From the NCBI GenBank assembly GCA_023266245.1, contig JAHFRO010000025.1, positions 7,670 through 28,235 on the forward strand: a DNA stretch of 20,566 nt, read 5' to 3'. Source of the stretch: Betaproteobacteria bacterium. GTDB taxonomy: Bacteria > Pseudomonadota > Gammaproteobacteria > Burkholderiales > SG8-41. Shown here piece by piece: positions 6,629 to 15,353 of this stretch. The notes beneath the pieces are model-generated. The model was not told where the DNA came from, ran no database searches, and worked only from the letters and a program-made list of their open reading frames with translations. Positions within the stretch are counted from its first letter, which is position 1. Every line of letters begins with the position of its first letter. Position numbers and translations under genes: made by a program.

Positions 6629-7906
6629 ATGAAGCTGCTCGTCATCGGCTCGGGGGGGCGCGAGCACGCGCTGGCGTGGAAACTGGCGCGCTCGCCGCGC
6701 GTGTCGCGGGTGTTCGTCGCGCCCGGCAACGCCGGAACCGCGCGCGCGGACGGGCTCGCCAATCTAGCGCTCACCGCGGTCCCGGAGCTCGCCGAGTTCG
6801 CGCGCAAGGAGGCAATCGCCTTCACCGTCGTTGGCCCGGAAGCACCGCTCGCCGGGGGGATCGTGGATGCTTTCCGGGCTGCGGAGCTCAGGATTTTCGG
6901 CCCGACCCGGGCCGCCGCGCAGCTCGAAAGCTCCAAAGCGTTTGCCAAGAACTTCATGACGCGCCACGGCATACCGACCGCCGCCTACGGCGCTTTCGCC
7001 GACGCCAGGCAGGCGCACGACTACCTCGAACGGCAGGGCGCGCCCATCGTCATCAAGGCCGACGGGCTTGCCGCCGGCAAGGGCGTGGTGGTGGCGCTGG
7101 ACGTCAGCCAAGCGCACGCGGCGGTGGACATGATGCTCACCGAGGGAAGAATGGGCGCAGCGGGCAGCCGCGTCGTGATCGAGCAGTATCTGGACGGAGA
7201 AGAAGCCAGCTTCATCGTGCTCTCGGACGGTCGGCACGCGCTGCCGCTCGCGACCAGCCAGGATCACAAGCGGCTGCTCGACGGCGACCGCGGTCCGAAT
7301 ACCGGCGGCATGGGCGCGTATTCGCCGGCGCCGGTGATCACGCCCGGCCTCCACGCCAAGGTCATGCGCGAGGTCATCCACCCGGTGATCGCCGGCATGG
7401 AGAAGGACGGCACACCCTACGTCGGGTTCCTCTACGCCGGGCTGATGATCACCGAGGACGGGAGCATCAAGGTGCTGGAATTCAATTGCCGCATGGGTGA
7501 CCCCGAGGCGCAGCCGATCCTGCTGCGGCTGAAAAGCGATCTCGTGCTGCTCATCGAGCACGCGCTCGCCGGCGGCCTCGACCAGGTGGAGGCCGAATGG
7601 GACACGCGGGTGGCGCTCGGGGTGGTGTTGGCGGCGCACGGCTACCCGGACGCGCCGCGCAAGGGCGACGTGATACGCGGCTTGCCGGCGCCGGAAGAGG
7701 ATAGCCACGTGTTCCACGCCGGCACGGCGTTAAACGGCAAGGATGTCGTCACCAGCGGCGGTCGCGTGCTCACCGTCACCGTGCTGGGGCCCGATGTGCG
7801 CGCCGCGCAGCGCCGCGCCTACGAGATTGCCGAGCGCATCCGTTTCGAAGGCATGCAGTTCCGGCGCGACATCGGCCACCGCGCGCTGGCCGCCGGGCGC
7901 AAGTGA
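6629..7906 (+). CDS. purD: Phosphoribosylamine-glycine ligase (GAR synthetase)
   Basis: The 425-residue length is typical of PurD. It starts MKLLVIGSGGREHALAWKLA, the N-terminal Rossmann-like signature. The ATP-grasp part includes IVIKADGLAAGKGVVVA, EASFIVLSDG, DHKRLLDGDRGPNTGGMGAY and EFNCRMGDPEAQPILLRL, which carries metal and ATP ligands. It joins glycine to phosphoribosylamine with ATP in purine synthesis, so it works in the same pathway as purH just upstream. The palindromic octamer repeat separates the two genes and may tune purD translation or mRNA stability. Confidence 0.97.
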   Translation: MKLLVIGSGGREHALAWKLARSPRVSRVFVAPGNAGTARADGLANLALTAVPELAEFARKEAIAFTVVGPEAPLAGGIVDAFRAAELRIFGPTRAAAQLESSKAFAKNFMTRHGIPTAAYGAFADARQAHDYLERQGAPIVIKADGLAAGKGVVVALDVSQAHAAVDMMLTEGRMGAAGSRVVIEQYLDGEEASFIVLSDGRHALPLATSQDHKRLLDGDRGPNTGGMGAYSPAPVITPGLHAKVMREVIHPVIAGMEKDGTPYVGFLYAGLMITEDGSIKVLEFNCRMGDPEAQPILLRLKSDLVLLIEHALAGGLDQVEAEWDTRVALGVVLAAHGYPDAPRKGDVIRGLPAPEEDSHVFHAGTALNGKDVVTSGGRVLTVTVLGPDVRAAQRRAYEIAERIRFEGMQFRRDIGHRALAAGRK

Positions 7907-7978
7907 CGCGCAACTGGGCGAGGATATTTGCCAAGACGCAGTTCAGCTTCCCGGAACGGGACGGCTTTGCCGGATAAC

Positions 7979-8875
7979 GTGAACGCCGCGGCGGTCAGGG
8001 AATTCTTGCTCGCGCTGCAGGAGGCCATCGTCGCGCGATTGAGCGCGCTCGACGGCAAACCTTTCCTGCGCGACGAGTGGAGCCGCCCCGAGGGCGGAGG
8101 CGGCATCACGCGCCTGCTTGAGGCGGGCGGCGTATTCGAGCGCGCGGGCGTCAATTTCTCACGCGTCCTGGGCCGGAATCTGCCGCCGTCGGCGACAGCG
8201 AACCGTCCCGAGCTCGCCGGCCGCTCGTTCGAGGCCATGGGCGTCTCGCTCGTGCTGCATCCGCGCAATCCGTACGTCCCCACCGCGCACATGAACGTGC
8301 GGTTCTTGCTCGCGGAGAAGAGCGGCGCGGAGGCGGTGTGGTGGTTTGGCGGGGGAATGGATCTGACCCCGTACTACGGCTTCGCCGAGGATGCGCAGCA
8401 CTTTCACCGCTGCTGCCGCGATGCGCTCGCGCCGTTCGGTCCGGATTGCTATTCCCGCTCCAAGCAATGGTGCGACGAGTATTTTTACCTGAAGCACCGG
8501 CAAGAGCCGCGCGGCATCGGCGGCATTTTCTTCGATGATCTCAGCGAGCCCGATTTCGCGACTTGTTTCGCGCTCGCCAAGAGCGTGGGCGGGCGCTTCC
8601 TGCCGGCGTATCTCCCCATCATCGAGCGCCGCAAGGAACTGCCCTACGGCGAGCGCGAACGCGCGTTCCAGGCCTATCGCCGCGGCCGCTACGTCGAGTT
8701 CAACCTGGTGTACGACCGCGGGACTCTCTTCGGACTGCAGTCGGGCGGGCGCACCGAGTCCATCCTGATGTCGCTGCCGCCGCAGGCTACCTGGCGTTAC
8801 GACTGGCGGCCGGAGCCGGGCAGCCCGGAGGAGAAGCTCTACACCGAGTTTTTGGTCGCGAAGGAGTGGGTTTAG
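7979..8875 (+). CDS. hemF: Oxygen-dependent (aerobic) coproporphyrinogen III oxidase
   Basis: From GTG 7979 the product is 298 residues, nearly the 299 of E. coli HemF, and begins MNAAAVREFLLALQ as family members do. TTG codons at 7967 and 7928 are in frame but add sequence unlike the family. Signatures are GGGITRLLEAGGVFERAGVNFS, NPYVPTAHMNVRF (with active-site H104), WWFGGGMDLTPYYGF, QWCDEYFYLKHR, GIGGIFFDDL and, near the end, YVEFNLVYDRGTLFGLQSGG. The enzyme decarboxylates two propionates of coproporphyrinogen III using O2, so the organism can make heme aerobically. It lies 72 nt after purD and ends 14 nt from the convergent kinase gene. Confidence 0.95.
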   Translation: MNAAAVREFLLALQEAIVARLSALDGKPFLRDEWSRPEGGGGITRLLEAGGVFERAGVNFSRVLGRNLPPSATANRPELAGRSFEAMGVSLVLHPRNPYVPTAHMNVRFLLAEKSGAEAVWWFGGGMDLTPYYGFAEDAQHFHRCCRDALAPFGPDCYSRSKQWCDEYFYLKHRQEPRGIGGIFFDDLSEPDFATCFALAKSVGGRFLPAYLPIIERRKELPYGERERAFQAYRRGRYVEFNLVYDRGTLFGLQSGGRTESILMSLPPQATWRYDWRPEPGSPEEKLYTEFLVAKEWV

Positions 8876-8889
8876 CGGGGGACCGCCGG

Positions 8890-10776
8890 TTACTTCGTTC
8901 CCGGACCGAACCAGCTCCTGAGCGAGCGCACGCGGTCGAGGAGGCTCTGCGTCACCGGGTCGTCCGGGAGGCGCGGCGGCGCGACCTGGTGCTGGCGCGC
9001 GAGTAGTGGCGTCTGCTTATAGGCCTGGTAGCGTGTCAGCGCCGCCTGCGCGTGCTGCTTCAGCAGCTGGCGGTCCACCGGCTTGTCGAGGAAGCGGAAG
9101 ATCTGCGCCTGGTTGATGAGCTCGATCACCAGCTCCGAATCGGAGGACTGGGCGAGCGCAATGGCGAGGATTTCCGGGTGCACCTGCTTGAGCAGCTTCA
9201 ATGCGGTGATCACCTCGTTGTCCCCGCTGTCGACGTCGGCCAGAATCAACCCGATCTCCTGGGACTGCAGCACGCCGAATGCCTGATCGAGGTTGCGCGC
9301 CCACACCACCGGACAGAACGAGCCGAACAGCTCTTCGGTGGCGCGGAATGTGTCCTGCGCGCCGTCGATCACCAGGATGCCGGCGGTCATGGGGTCGGGC
9401 ACGATGGCGGGAGTGGCCGCGGTGTCCGCGAGCTCCAGCGCGATCGCCACCGCCTCGCCGATGATCCTCTGGATGTCCTGGTTGTCCCACGGCTTGCTGA
9501 TGAAGCGGAACACCTCGCCCTCGTTGATCGAGCCCATGATCGCCGCAAGGTCGGAGTAGCCGGTGAGCAGGATCCGCACCGTGTTCGGCGCGATCTCCTT
9601 CACCTCGCGCAGCAGCTCGATCCCCATCATCTCGGGCATGCGCTGGTCGCTCACCACCACGTGGGGGTTGAACTTCCTGACGAACTCCAGGGCCTCGGCG
9701 CCGTTCACGGCGGTGAACACGTGATAGTCGCGCCGGAAGATCGAGCGCAGCGCCGTCAGTATCCGCTCTTCGTCGTCGACGAACAGGATGCGCGGTTTCC
9801 TGCCGGCCGCGGCCGCCGCTGCGGCCGGCGCTCCGGCGCTCGCCTGCTGCGCGCCCGCCAGCGCGTGCGCGGCGCGGATCAGATCGGGGTCGATGCGCTG
9901 GGTGGTGACCTCCGCCGGGCTGGCGGGCGCCGGAGGAGGCGCGCTGTGCCGGATGCTCGCCTCGATCCCCCTCGTGAAGGCGTCCGAAAAATCCTTCGCG
10001 TTCTGGAAGCGTTCGTCGCGTTTCTTGGCGAGCGCCTTCTGCACCGCCCAGTCGAGCTGCGCCGAGATCTTCGGGTTGTGCCCGGAGGGGTTGACCGGAT
10101 TCTCGTTCAGCACCTGGCGCATCACCTCGGCGTCGTTGCCGGTGAACGGGCGCATACCGGTCAGCAGTTCGTAGGCGATGATGCCCACGGAGTAAATATC
10201 GCTGCGCGCGTCGATCTCGGTGCCCAGAAACTGTTCCGGCGACATGTAGCCGGGGGAACCCATCACCTCGCCCACGTGGGTCAGCTTGGAGGAATCGAGG
10301 CGCGCGATGCCGAAATCGCTGATCTTGATGCGGCCCTCTTCATTGATCAGGATGTTGGACGGCTTGATGTCGCGGTGCACGACGCCCTGCGCGTGCGCGT
10401 AGCCCAGGCCGTCGAGAAGTTGCCGGATGATTTCCCCGATCTCCTTCAGCTCGAACCGCGCCTGGTTCTGGACGTGCTGGAACAGCGACTTTCCGTTTAC
10501 CAGTTCCATCACGATGTAGGCGATCTCCAGGTCTTCGCCGTAGTCGTAGATGGCGGCAATGCGCGAATGGGTCAGCCTCCCCACCGCCTGCGCTTCATGC
10601 CGGAAGCGCGTCAGCGCGTACTGCAGATCCGCGGGATCGAGCGCCGACTTGGCGATGGTCTTGATCGCCACTTGGCGGTGTATCGCCGGATCGAACGCCT
10701 TGTAGACAACGCCCATCCCGCCCTGGCCGAGCACGCCCTGGATCTGGTATTTGCCGATGGTGGTCGGGGTATTCAT
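8890..10776 (-). CDS. Ser/Thr protein kinase fused to two receiver domains (second receiver degenerate)
   Basis: This 628-residue soluble protein has a complete Hanks-type kinase at about 8-270: Gly loop GQGGMG 17-22, K39 in VAIK, catalytic D136 in HRDIKPSN, and D154 in SDFGIA. A Pro/Ala-rich linker (about 277-326) follows. Receiver 1 (about 328-445) keeps D334/D335, acceptor D377 (VVSDQRMPEM), T405 and K428. Receiver 2 (about 465-582) keeps a single D471, D514 (ILAD) and K565 (FLDKP) but lacks the second acidic residue and has alanine at the Thr position, so it may not be phosphorylated. There is no membrane segment and no DNA-binding or PASTA domain. It starts 27 nt after a histidine kinase gene, the likely partner. 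Substrates are unknown. Confidence 0.88.
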   Translation of the reverse strand: MNTPTTIGKYQIQGVLGQGGMGVVYKAFDPAIHRQVAIKTIAKSALDPADLQYALTRFRHEAQAVGRLTHSRIAAIYDYGEDLEIAYIVMELVNGKSLFQHVQNQARFELKEIGEIIRQLLDGLGYAHAQGVVHRDIKPSNILINEEGRIKISDFGIARLDSSKLTHVGEVMGSPGYMSPEQFLGTEIDARSDIYSVGIIAYELLTGMRPFTGNDAEVMRQVLNENPVNPSGHNPKISAQLDWAVQKALAKKRDERFQNAKDFSDAFTRGIEASIRHSAPPPAPASPAEVTTQRIDPDLIRAAHALAGAQQASAGAPAAAAAAAGRKPRILFVDDEERILTALRSIFRRDYHVFTAVNGAEALEFVRKFNPHVVVSDQRMPEMMGIELLREVKEIAPNTVRILLTGYSDLAAIMGSINEGEVFRFISKPWDNQDIQRIIGEAVAIALELADTAATPAIVPDPMTAGILVIDGAQDTFRATEELFGSFCPVVWARNLDQAFGVLQSQEIGLILADVDSGDNEVITALKLLKQVHPEILAIALAQSSDSELVIELINQAQIFRFLDKPVDRQLLKQHAQAALTRYQAYKQTPLLARQHQVAPPRLPDDPVTQSLLDRVRSLRSWFGPGTK

Positions 10777-10804
10777 TCTCTGTTATCGGAAAGCCCGCCC
10801 GCGC

Positions 10805-12670
10805 TCAGGCCGCGAGTTCCGCCGGTGCGGGCGGCGTCAACGGTAACACCATCGTGAATTTGGTGCCAACTCCGAGGGTGGAATCCACACGGATCTTGCC
10901 GCCGTGCTGCTCGACGATCTTGTAGACGATCGCGAGCCCCAGGCCGGTGCCCTTGCCGACGTCCTTGGTGGTGAAGAACGGGTCGAAGATCTTGGGCAGG
11001 ATCTCGGGCGCAATGCCCTTGCCGTTGTCCTCGATCTCCACCGCGACATGCTCGGCGCCTTCCTGGCGCGTGGTGAGCGTGATCACGCCCTGCCCCGACT
11101 CGATCGCCTGCGCCGAGTTGTTGATGAGGTTCAAAAACACCTGGTTGATCTGCGATGGCGAGCAGGTGATCGGCGGGATGTCACCGAAGCGCTTTCTCAC
11201 CGTGTGCTTCTTGAGCTCATGCTTGGCGAGCAGCAGCGTGCTCTCGAGCCCCTCGTTGAGATTGAAGCTCGCCACTTTGCTGCGGTCGAGGCGCGAAAAA
11301 TTCCTGAGGTTGACCACGATCTCAGAGATCTGCTCGATGCCGTAAAGTCCGTCCTTCACCAGGCCCTGCAGCTCATCGAGCACCTGATGCTCCTTGAACT
11401 GCGCGACCAGCTTCTGGGCCAGCGTAAACTGCTGGGCGAGTTGTTGGGGATCACTGGCGCCGGCCCTGAGCAGCGCGAGCAGCTTCTCCGATTCGGCGAT
11501 GAGCTGCGTGAGCTCGGGCAGCTTGCCCTTGACCGAACCGAGGCTGCTCTTGACGTAGGCGAGCGGCGTGTTGATCTCGTGCGCCACCCCCGCCACCATC
11601 TGACCGAGCGAGGACATCTTCTCGGTCTGGATGAGCTGCGCTTCGGACTCCTTGAGTTGCGCGAGCGCCTCGGTGAGCTCGCGTGTACGCTCGGCGACAC
11701 GCTGCTCCAGTCCCTCGTTCGCCGCCTTGAGCGCGAGATTGGCGACATGGAGCAGCCGGTAACTCGCGATCAGGCGCGTCGCCAGATAGCCGAGCAGAAT
11801 CAACAGCGCGCCCGAGTAGGCGATGAGATAGACGCGGTAGAGCTCGCTGTCGGTGAGCGCGGACTCGAGTTCGCGCGAGAAGGCAGTGGTCAGGCTGTCC
11901 ACGCGCGGGCCCGCCGGCAGGAACGAGAGCTTCACGAACAATTCCTGCTCGACGGGCTTCGCACCGAGCAGCTGCTGCACGTTGCCGTCGAGCCGGGAAA
12001 TACCCTCGCGCAGCGCCGGCGGCAGCCGGGCCGCAGATTCCCGCAGATCGGAAGCCAGGGCCTCGACGCTCTTGCGCTGCGTCTCGCCCGGCGCGAAATA
12101 GTACCTCTGGGCCTCGGCGAGCAACTGCACCACCGCGCTCTCCGCTGCGACCAGGCGCTCGCGTTCGCGGAAGTCCTGCCACGACCCGCGCACGAGACCC
12201 GCGATCTCGGTATCAGACGAGAGCACCTGGGCGAGCGCCTGCTGGGTGGCGGCGTTGGCCTTCCTGAACTTGTCCATCATCTCGGCCTTGTGCGCGAACG
12301 CGTTGCTGAGATCAGCAACCCCGCCCCTGAGCACCGGGCTCTCAAGCTCCTTCGCGGCGGCGGCGAGCTCCTGCCGAATGCGCGCAAGCGACGCGCTGTA
12401 ATCCGCCGTCGGGACCTGCGCTGGGGCGAGCTCGTTGCGCACGCGCAGGACGTCCACGTCCCAGCGTGCGTCGATCTCTTTCAGTTCGCGGAACAGCGCG
12501 AGCACCTCGTTCTGGCGCTTGAAGTCCGCGCCCTGGGTCTTGAAGTAGAGGTAACCCAGCGCAGCAGCGAGCGCAATCGCGATCGCAGTGAGCAGCGATC
12601 CGCGCGCGGTCTTCACCGACCGCATGCGCCGCAGCACCGATGAAATCCTGGTCAGCCCCGGCGCGCTCAT
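10805..12670 (-). CDS. Membrane sensor histidine kinase with all-helical periplasmic domain
   Basis: The 621-residue product starts at ATG 12670, chosen because it overlaps the livF stop as ATGA. TM1 is at about 24-43, TM2 at about 278-300, and an about 230-residue alpha-helical periplasmic region lies between; it resembles the DAHL type of ligand-binding domain (inference). A coiled linker (about 310-350) leads to the H box AHEINTPLAYV with H364. The N box is FLNLINNSAQAI (N514, N517), G1 is EDNGKGIAP (D548), the F box is FDPFFTTKD, and G2 is GKGTGLGLA. It lacks its own receiver. An unusually long helical insert (about 385-445) separates the H box from the rest of the dimerisation region. 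It is probably cotranscribed with the liv transporter and the downstream kinase-receiver protein, its likely phosphotransfer partner. Confidence 0.9.
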   Translation of the reverse strand: MSAPGLTRISSVLRRMRSVKTARGSLLTAIAIALAAALGYLYFKTQGADFKRQNEVLALFRELKEIDARWDVDVLRVRNELAPAQVPTADYSASLARIRQELAAAAKELESPVLRGGVADLSNAFAHKAEMMDKFRKANAATQQALAQVLSSDTEIAGLVRGSWQDFRERERLVAAESAVVQLLAEAQRYYFAPGETQRKSVEALASDLRESAARLPPALREGISRLDGNVQQLLGAKPVEQELFVKLSFLPAGPRVDSLTTAFSRELESALTDSELYRVYLIAYSGALLILLGYLATRLIASYRLLHVANLALKAANEGLEQRVAERTRELTEALAQLKESEAQLIQTEKMSSLGQMVAGVAHEINTPLAYVKSSLGSVKGKLPELTQLIAESEKLLALLRAGASDPQQLAQQFTLAQKLVAQFKEHQVLDELQGLVKDGLYGIEQISEIVVNLRNFSRLDRSKVASFNLNEGLESTLLLAKHELKKHTVRKRFGDIPPITCSPSQINQVFLNLINNSAQAIESGQGVITLTTRQEGAEHVAVEIEDNGKGIAPEILPKIFDPFFTTKDVGKGTGLGLAIVYKIVEQHGGKIRVDSTLGVGTKFTMVLPLTPPAPAELAA

Positions 12671-13371
12671 TCGCCCAGATACGCCTGCCGCACCTGCGGA
12701 TTGGTCAGCAGTCGCGGCGCGCTGTCGGCGAGCGCGATCAGGCCGCTTTCCATTACGTAGCCGCGATGGCACGCCTCGAGCGCGAGCCTGGCGTTCTGTT
12801 CCACCAGCAGCAAGGTCACTCCTTCGGCGGCGATGGTGCGTATGGTTTCGAATATTCTCTGCATCATGAGCGGGGCGAGCCCCATGCTGGGCTCGTCGAG
12901 CAGCAGCAGCTTCGGCCGGCTCATGAGCGCGCGCCCGATCGCGAGTATCTGCTGCTCGCCTCCCGACAGCGTTCCCGCGGGCTGCCGGCGGCGCTCGGCG
13001 AGGCGCGGAAACAGCGTATAGACGCGATCGAAGTCGGCGGCGATTTGTGCGCGATCGGCTCGGCTGTAGGCGCCCATCGCGAGATTTTCTTCGACCGTAA
13101 GCCGCCCGAACACGCCGCGCCCTTCGGGTACCAGCGCCAGTCCCCGCTGCACGAGCCGGAATGCCGGGAGCGCCGTTATGTCATCGCCATTATAGTGGAC
13201 GCGGCCCGCCGCCGGCCGGATCAGTCCCGCCAGCGCTTTGAGCGTGGCGGTCTTGCCGGCACCGTTGGCGCCGATCAGCGCGACGAGTTCCCCGCTCTTC
13301 ACGTCGAGATCGATGCCCTTCACGGCGTTGATGCCGCCGTAGGAAACCTTCAGCCCGCGCACTTCAAGCAA
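12667..13371 (-). CDS. livF: Branched-chain amino-acid type ABC transporter ATPase LivF
   Basis: This 234-residue ATPase has Walker A GANGAGKT (34-41), signature LSGGEQ (135-140), Walker B LLLLDEPSMGL (156-166) and H-loop LLLVEQNARLA, where glutamine replaces the usual histidine, as is common in LivF. It is one of the two cytoplasmic motors of the HAAT importer, paired with LivG. The start is TTG at 13371, with GGAGGG four bases upstream; GTG at 13362 is the alternative but too far from that site. The start overlaps livG by 8 nt, and the end overlaps the histidine kinase start (ATGA), so livG, livF and the kinase are translationally linked. Confidence 0.93.
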   Translation of the reverse strand: MLEVRGLKVSYGGINAVKGIDLDVKSGELVALIGANGAGKTATLKALAGLIRPAAGRVHYNGDDITALPAFRLVQRGLALVPEGRGVFGRLTVEENLAMGAYSRADRAQIAADFDRVYTLFPRLAERRRQPAGTLSGGEQQILAIGRALMSRPKLLLLDEPSMGLAPLMMQRIFETIRTIAAEGVTLLLVEQNARLALEACHRGYVMESGLIALADSAPRLLTNPQVRQAYLGE

Positions 13372-14146
13372 CGGTCCCTCCCAGGTACGCTTCGATGACC
13401 GCTGGATCGCGCTTCACTTCGACCGGCGCGCCTTCCGCGATCTTCTTTCCGTAATCGAGCACCGCCACCCGGTCGCACAGGCCCATCACGAGCTTCACGT
13501 CGTGCTCGATCAGCAGCAGCGTCACCCCATCTCCGCGGACGCGTTCGAGCAGGCGCCTGAGCTCCGCGGTTTCGGTCGCATTCATGCCGGCCGCGGGCTC
13601 GTCCAGCGCGAGCAGCCCGGGCCCGGTCGCCAGCGCGCGCGCGATCTCGAGCCGCCGCTGATCGCCGTAGGGCAGCGCGTGTGCGAGCTCGGCGGCGCGA
13701 CCGGCGATGCCGACGTACTCGAGCAGTTCACGGGCGCGGCTCGCGATCGCCGCTTCTTCGTTGCGGGTAGCGCCATCACGCAGGATGGCGCCGATGACGC
13801 CCGCGCGCGTGCGCACGTGGCGGCCCACCATCACGTTCTCCAGCGCGGTCATGTTGGCGAAGAGGCGAATGTTCTGGAAGGTGCGGGCGATGCCGCATTC
13901 GGCGACGCGATGCGGCTTCATCCCGGTCATGCGCACGCCGCCGAAAACAAACTCGCCGCCGTCGGGACGATAGAGGCCGGTCAGCACGTTGAACAGCGTG
14001 GTCTTGCCCGCGCCGTTGGGTCCGATCAATCCGAAAATCTCGCCGCGTTTCACCGTGACCGAGACTTCGGACAACGCGGTCAGGCCGCCGAAGCGTTTGC
14101 TGATGCCGGTGGCTTCGAGCAGCGGCGCGTCAGCGGCTTGCATCAT
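13364..14146 (-). CDS. livG: Branched-chain amino-acid type ABC transporter ATPase LivG
   Basis: This 260-residue ATPase has Walker A GPNGAGKT (42-49), the RTFQNIRLF Q-loop region (88-96), the LivG-type signature LPYGDQRRLEIARAL (158-172), Walker B LLALDEPAAGMN (178-189) and H-loop H215 (LLIEHDVKLVMGL). It powers uptake together with LivF. Two adjacent ATGs (14146, 14143) could start it. Either overlaps the end of livM (17 or 14 nt), indicating coupled translation. Confidence 0.94.
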   Translation of the reverse strand: MMQAADAPLLEATGISKRFGGLTALSEVSVTVKRGEIFGLIGPNGAGKTTLFNVLTGLYRPDGGEFVFGGVRMTGMKPHRVAECGIARTFQNIRLFANMTALENVMVGRHVRTRAGVIGAILRDGATRNEEAAIASRARELLEYVGIAGRAAELAHALPYGDQRRLEIARALATGPGLLALDEPAAGMNATETAELRRLLERVRGDGVTLLLIEHDVKLVMGLCDRVAVLDYGKKIAEGAPVEVKRDPAVIEAYLGGTVA

Positions 14147-15260
14147 AAACGGTAGCCTGTTCCTGGCGCGCGACGTCCTCGTCGGCCGAGAGTTCGCGGC
14201 GCCGCACCGTGGACGGCCACAGTCCGGAGGGCCTGAGCAACATGACCAGAATCAGCGCCAGCCCGAACACCAGCAGCCGCAGGTCCGCTGGATCCGCCAG
14301 CACCCGTCCGAACAGCGCCTGCTGCAGCGGTCCGAGGTAGCGCAGCGCTTCGGGCAGCACGACCAGCAGCACGGTGCCGAGCACCACGCCCGGAATATGG
14401 CCCATGCCGCCCAGCACCACCATGCACAGGATCATGATCGATTCGATGATGGTGAAGCTCTCCGGGCTGACGAAGCCCTGGAATCCCGCGAACAGCCCGC
14501 CCGAGACGCCGCCGAAGCTCGCGCCCATGGCGAAGGCGAGGAGTTTCACGTTGCGGGTGTTGATGCCCATGGCCGCGGCCGCCACCTCGTCTTCGCGGAT
14601 CGCCACCCACGCGCGCCCGATGCGCGAATCCTCGAGCCGGATCGAAAAGAAGATCACGGCAAGCGTCAGCGCGAGAAACAGATAGTAGTAGTTGTAGACC
14701 GCGGGAAAGCTCAAGCCCAGGGCCGGGTGTGTCTGGGCGAGCGAGAAGCCGCCGAGCTTGATCGGGTCGATCAGGTTGATGCCTTGCGGACCGTTGGTGA
14801 TGTTGATCGGCGCGTTGAGGTTCACGAGGAAGATGCGGATGATCTCGCCGAAGCCGAGCGTGACGATGGCGAGATAATCCCCGCGCAGGCGCAACGTGGG
14901 CGCGCCGAGCAGCACGCCGAATGTGCAGGCGATCGCCGCCCCCAGCGGCAGCAGCAGCCAGAACGGGAGGTGGATGCCGAACTGGGGCGACGCGAGCAGC
15001 GCGTAGAAGTAGGCGCCGACCGCGAAGAAGGCGACGTAACCGAGATCGAGCAGCCCGGCGTAACCGACCACGATGTTCAGGCCCAGCGCGAGCATGATGT
15101 AGAGCAGCGCGAAGGCGAGGATGCGCACCCAGGCGCGGCCGAATGCCCAGTCGGTGACGAACGGCAACGCGACCAGCAGGGCCGCGAGCGCGATGTAGGC
15201 GGCCCACACCACGCGCGGGTCGCGCTTGAGCTGCTGCCAGCGATCAAAAAACAAAGACAT
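14130..15260 (-). CDS. livM: Branched-chain amino-acid type ABC transporter permease LivM
   Basis: The product is 376 residues from ATG 15260 (MSLFFDRWQQLK). It is strongly hydrophobic, with about nine or ten membrane segments. LivM hallmarks are LNIVVGYAGLLDLGYVAFFA, TLRLRGDYLAIVTLGFGEI, the cytoplasmic ATPase-contact loop AWVAIREDEVAAAAMGIN, and FGGVSGGLFAGFQGFVSPES with SIMILCMVVLGGMGHIPGVV. An in-frame start at 15329 would translate the preceding repeat and is rejected. It is separated from livH by 93 nt holding a decamer word repeat that ends 7 nt before the ATG, with no clear Shine-Dalgarno. Confidence 0.94.
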   Translation of the reverse strand: MSLFFDRWQQLKRDPRVVWAAYIALAALLVALPFVTDWAFGRAWVRILAFALLYIMLALGLNIVVGYAGLLDLGYVAFFAVGAYFYALLASPQFGIHLPFWLLLPLGAAIACTFGVLLGAPTLRLRGDYLAIVTLGFGEIIRIFLVNLNAPINITNGPQGINLIDPIKLGGFSLAQTHPALGLSFPAVYNYYYLFLALTLAVIFFSIRLEDSRIGRAWVAIREDEVAAAAMGINTRNVKLLAFAMGASFGGVSGGLFAGFQGFVSPESFTIIESIMILCMVVLGGMGHIPGVVLGTVLLVVLPEALRYLGPLQQALFGRVLADPADLRLLVFGLALILVMLLRPSGLWPSTVRRRELSADEDVARQEQATVYDASR

Positions 15261-15353
15261 ATTCAGCCGCAGATAAACGCAGATAAACGCCGATCGAAGA
15301 GCAAAAACCTTGCGCCGCCCAGACGCCAAGGAAAAACAAAATCGGCGGTTCCA
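15261..15353 (-). repeat. Decamer word-repeat insert between livH and livM
   Basis: On the plus strand CGCAGATAAA occurs at 15268-15277 and again at 15278-15287, followed by CGCCGAT. Further on, CCTTGCGCC and GACGCCAAGG flank a short centre (15308-15331), both bordered by A-runs, a possible imperfect hairpin. It makes up the whole livH-livM spacer, whereas the other junctions downstream overlap. The style matches the word repeats before purH and purD, but with different words. It is not coding: translating it only lengthens LivM with sequence unlike the family. Confidence 0.7.

Noticed and set aside
9052..10857. 601-codon plus-strand open frame
   Set aside because: Antisense to the kinase-receiver gene, whose catalytic motifs are intact; no motif in the plus-strand product.
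10904..12643. 579-codon plus-strand open frame
   Set aside because: Antisense to the histidine kinase, with composition typical of a complement frame.
15261..15329. 23-residue N-terminal extension of livM
   Set aside because: It is a translation of the decamer repeat; LivM-like sequence starts at 15260.
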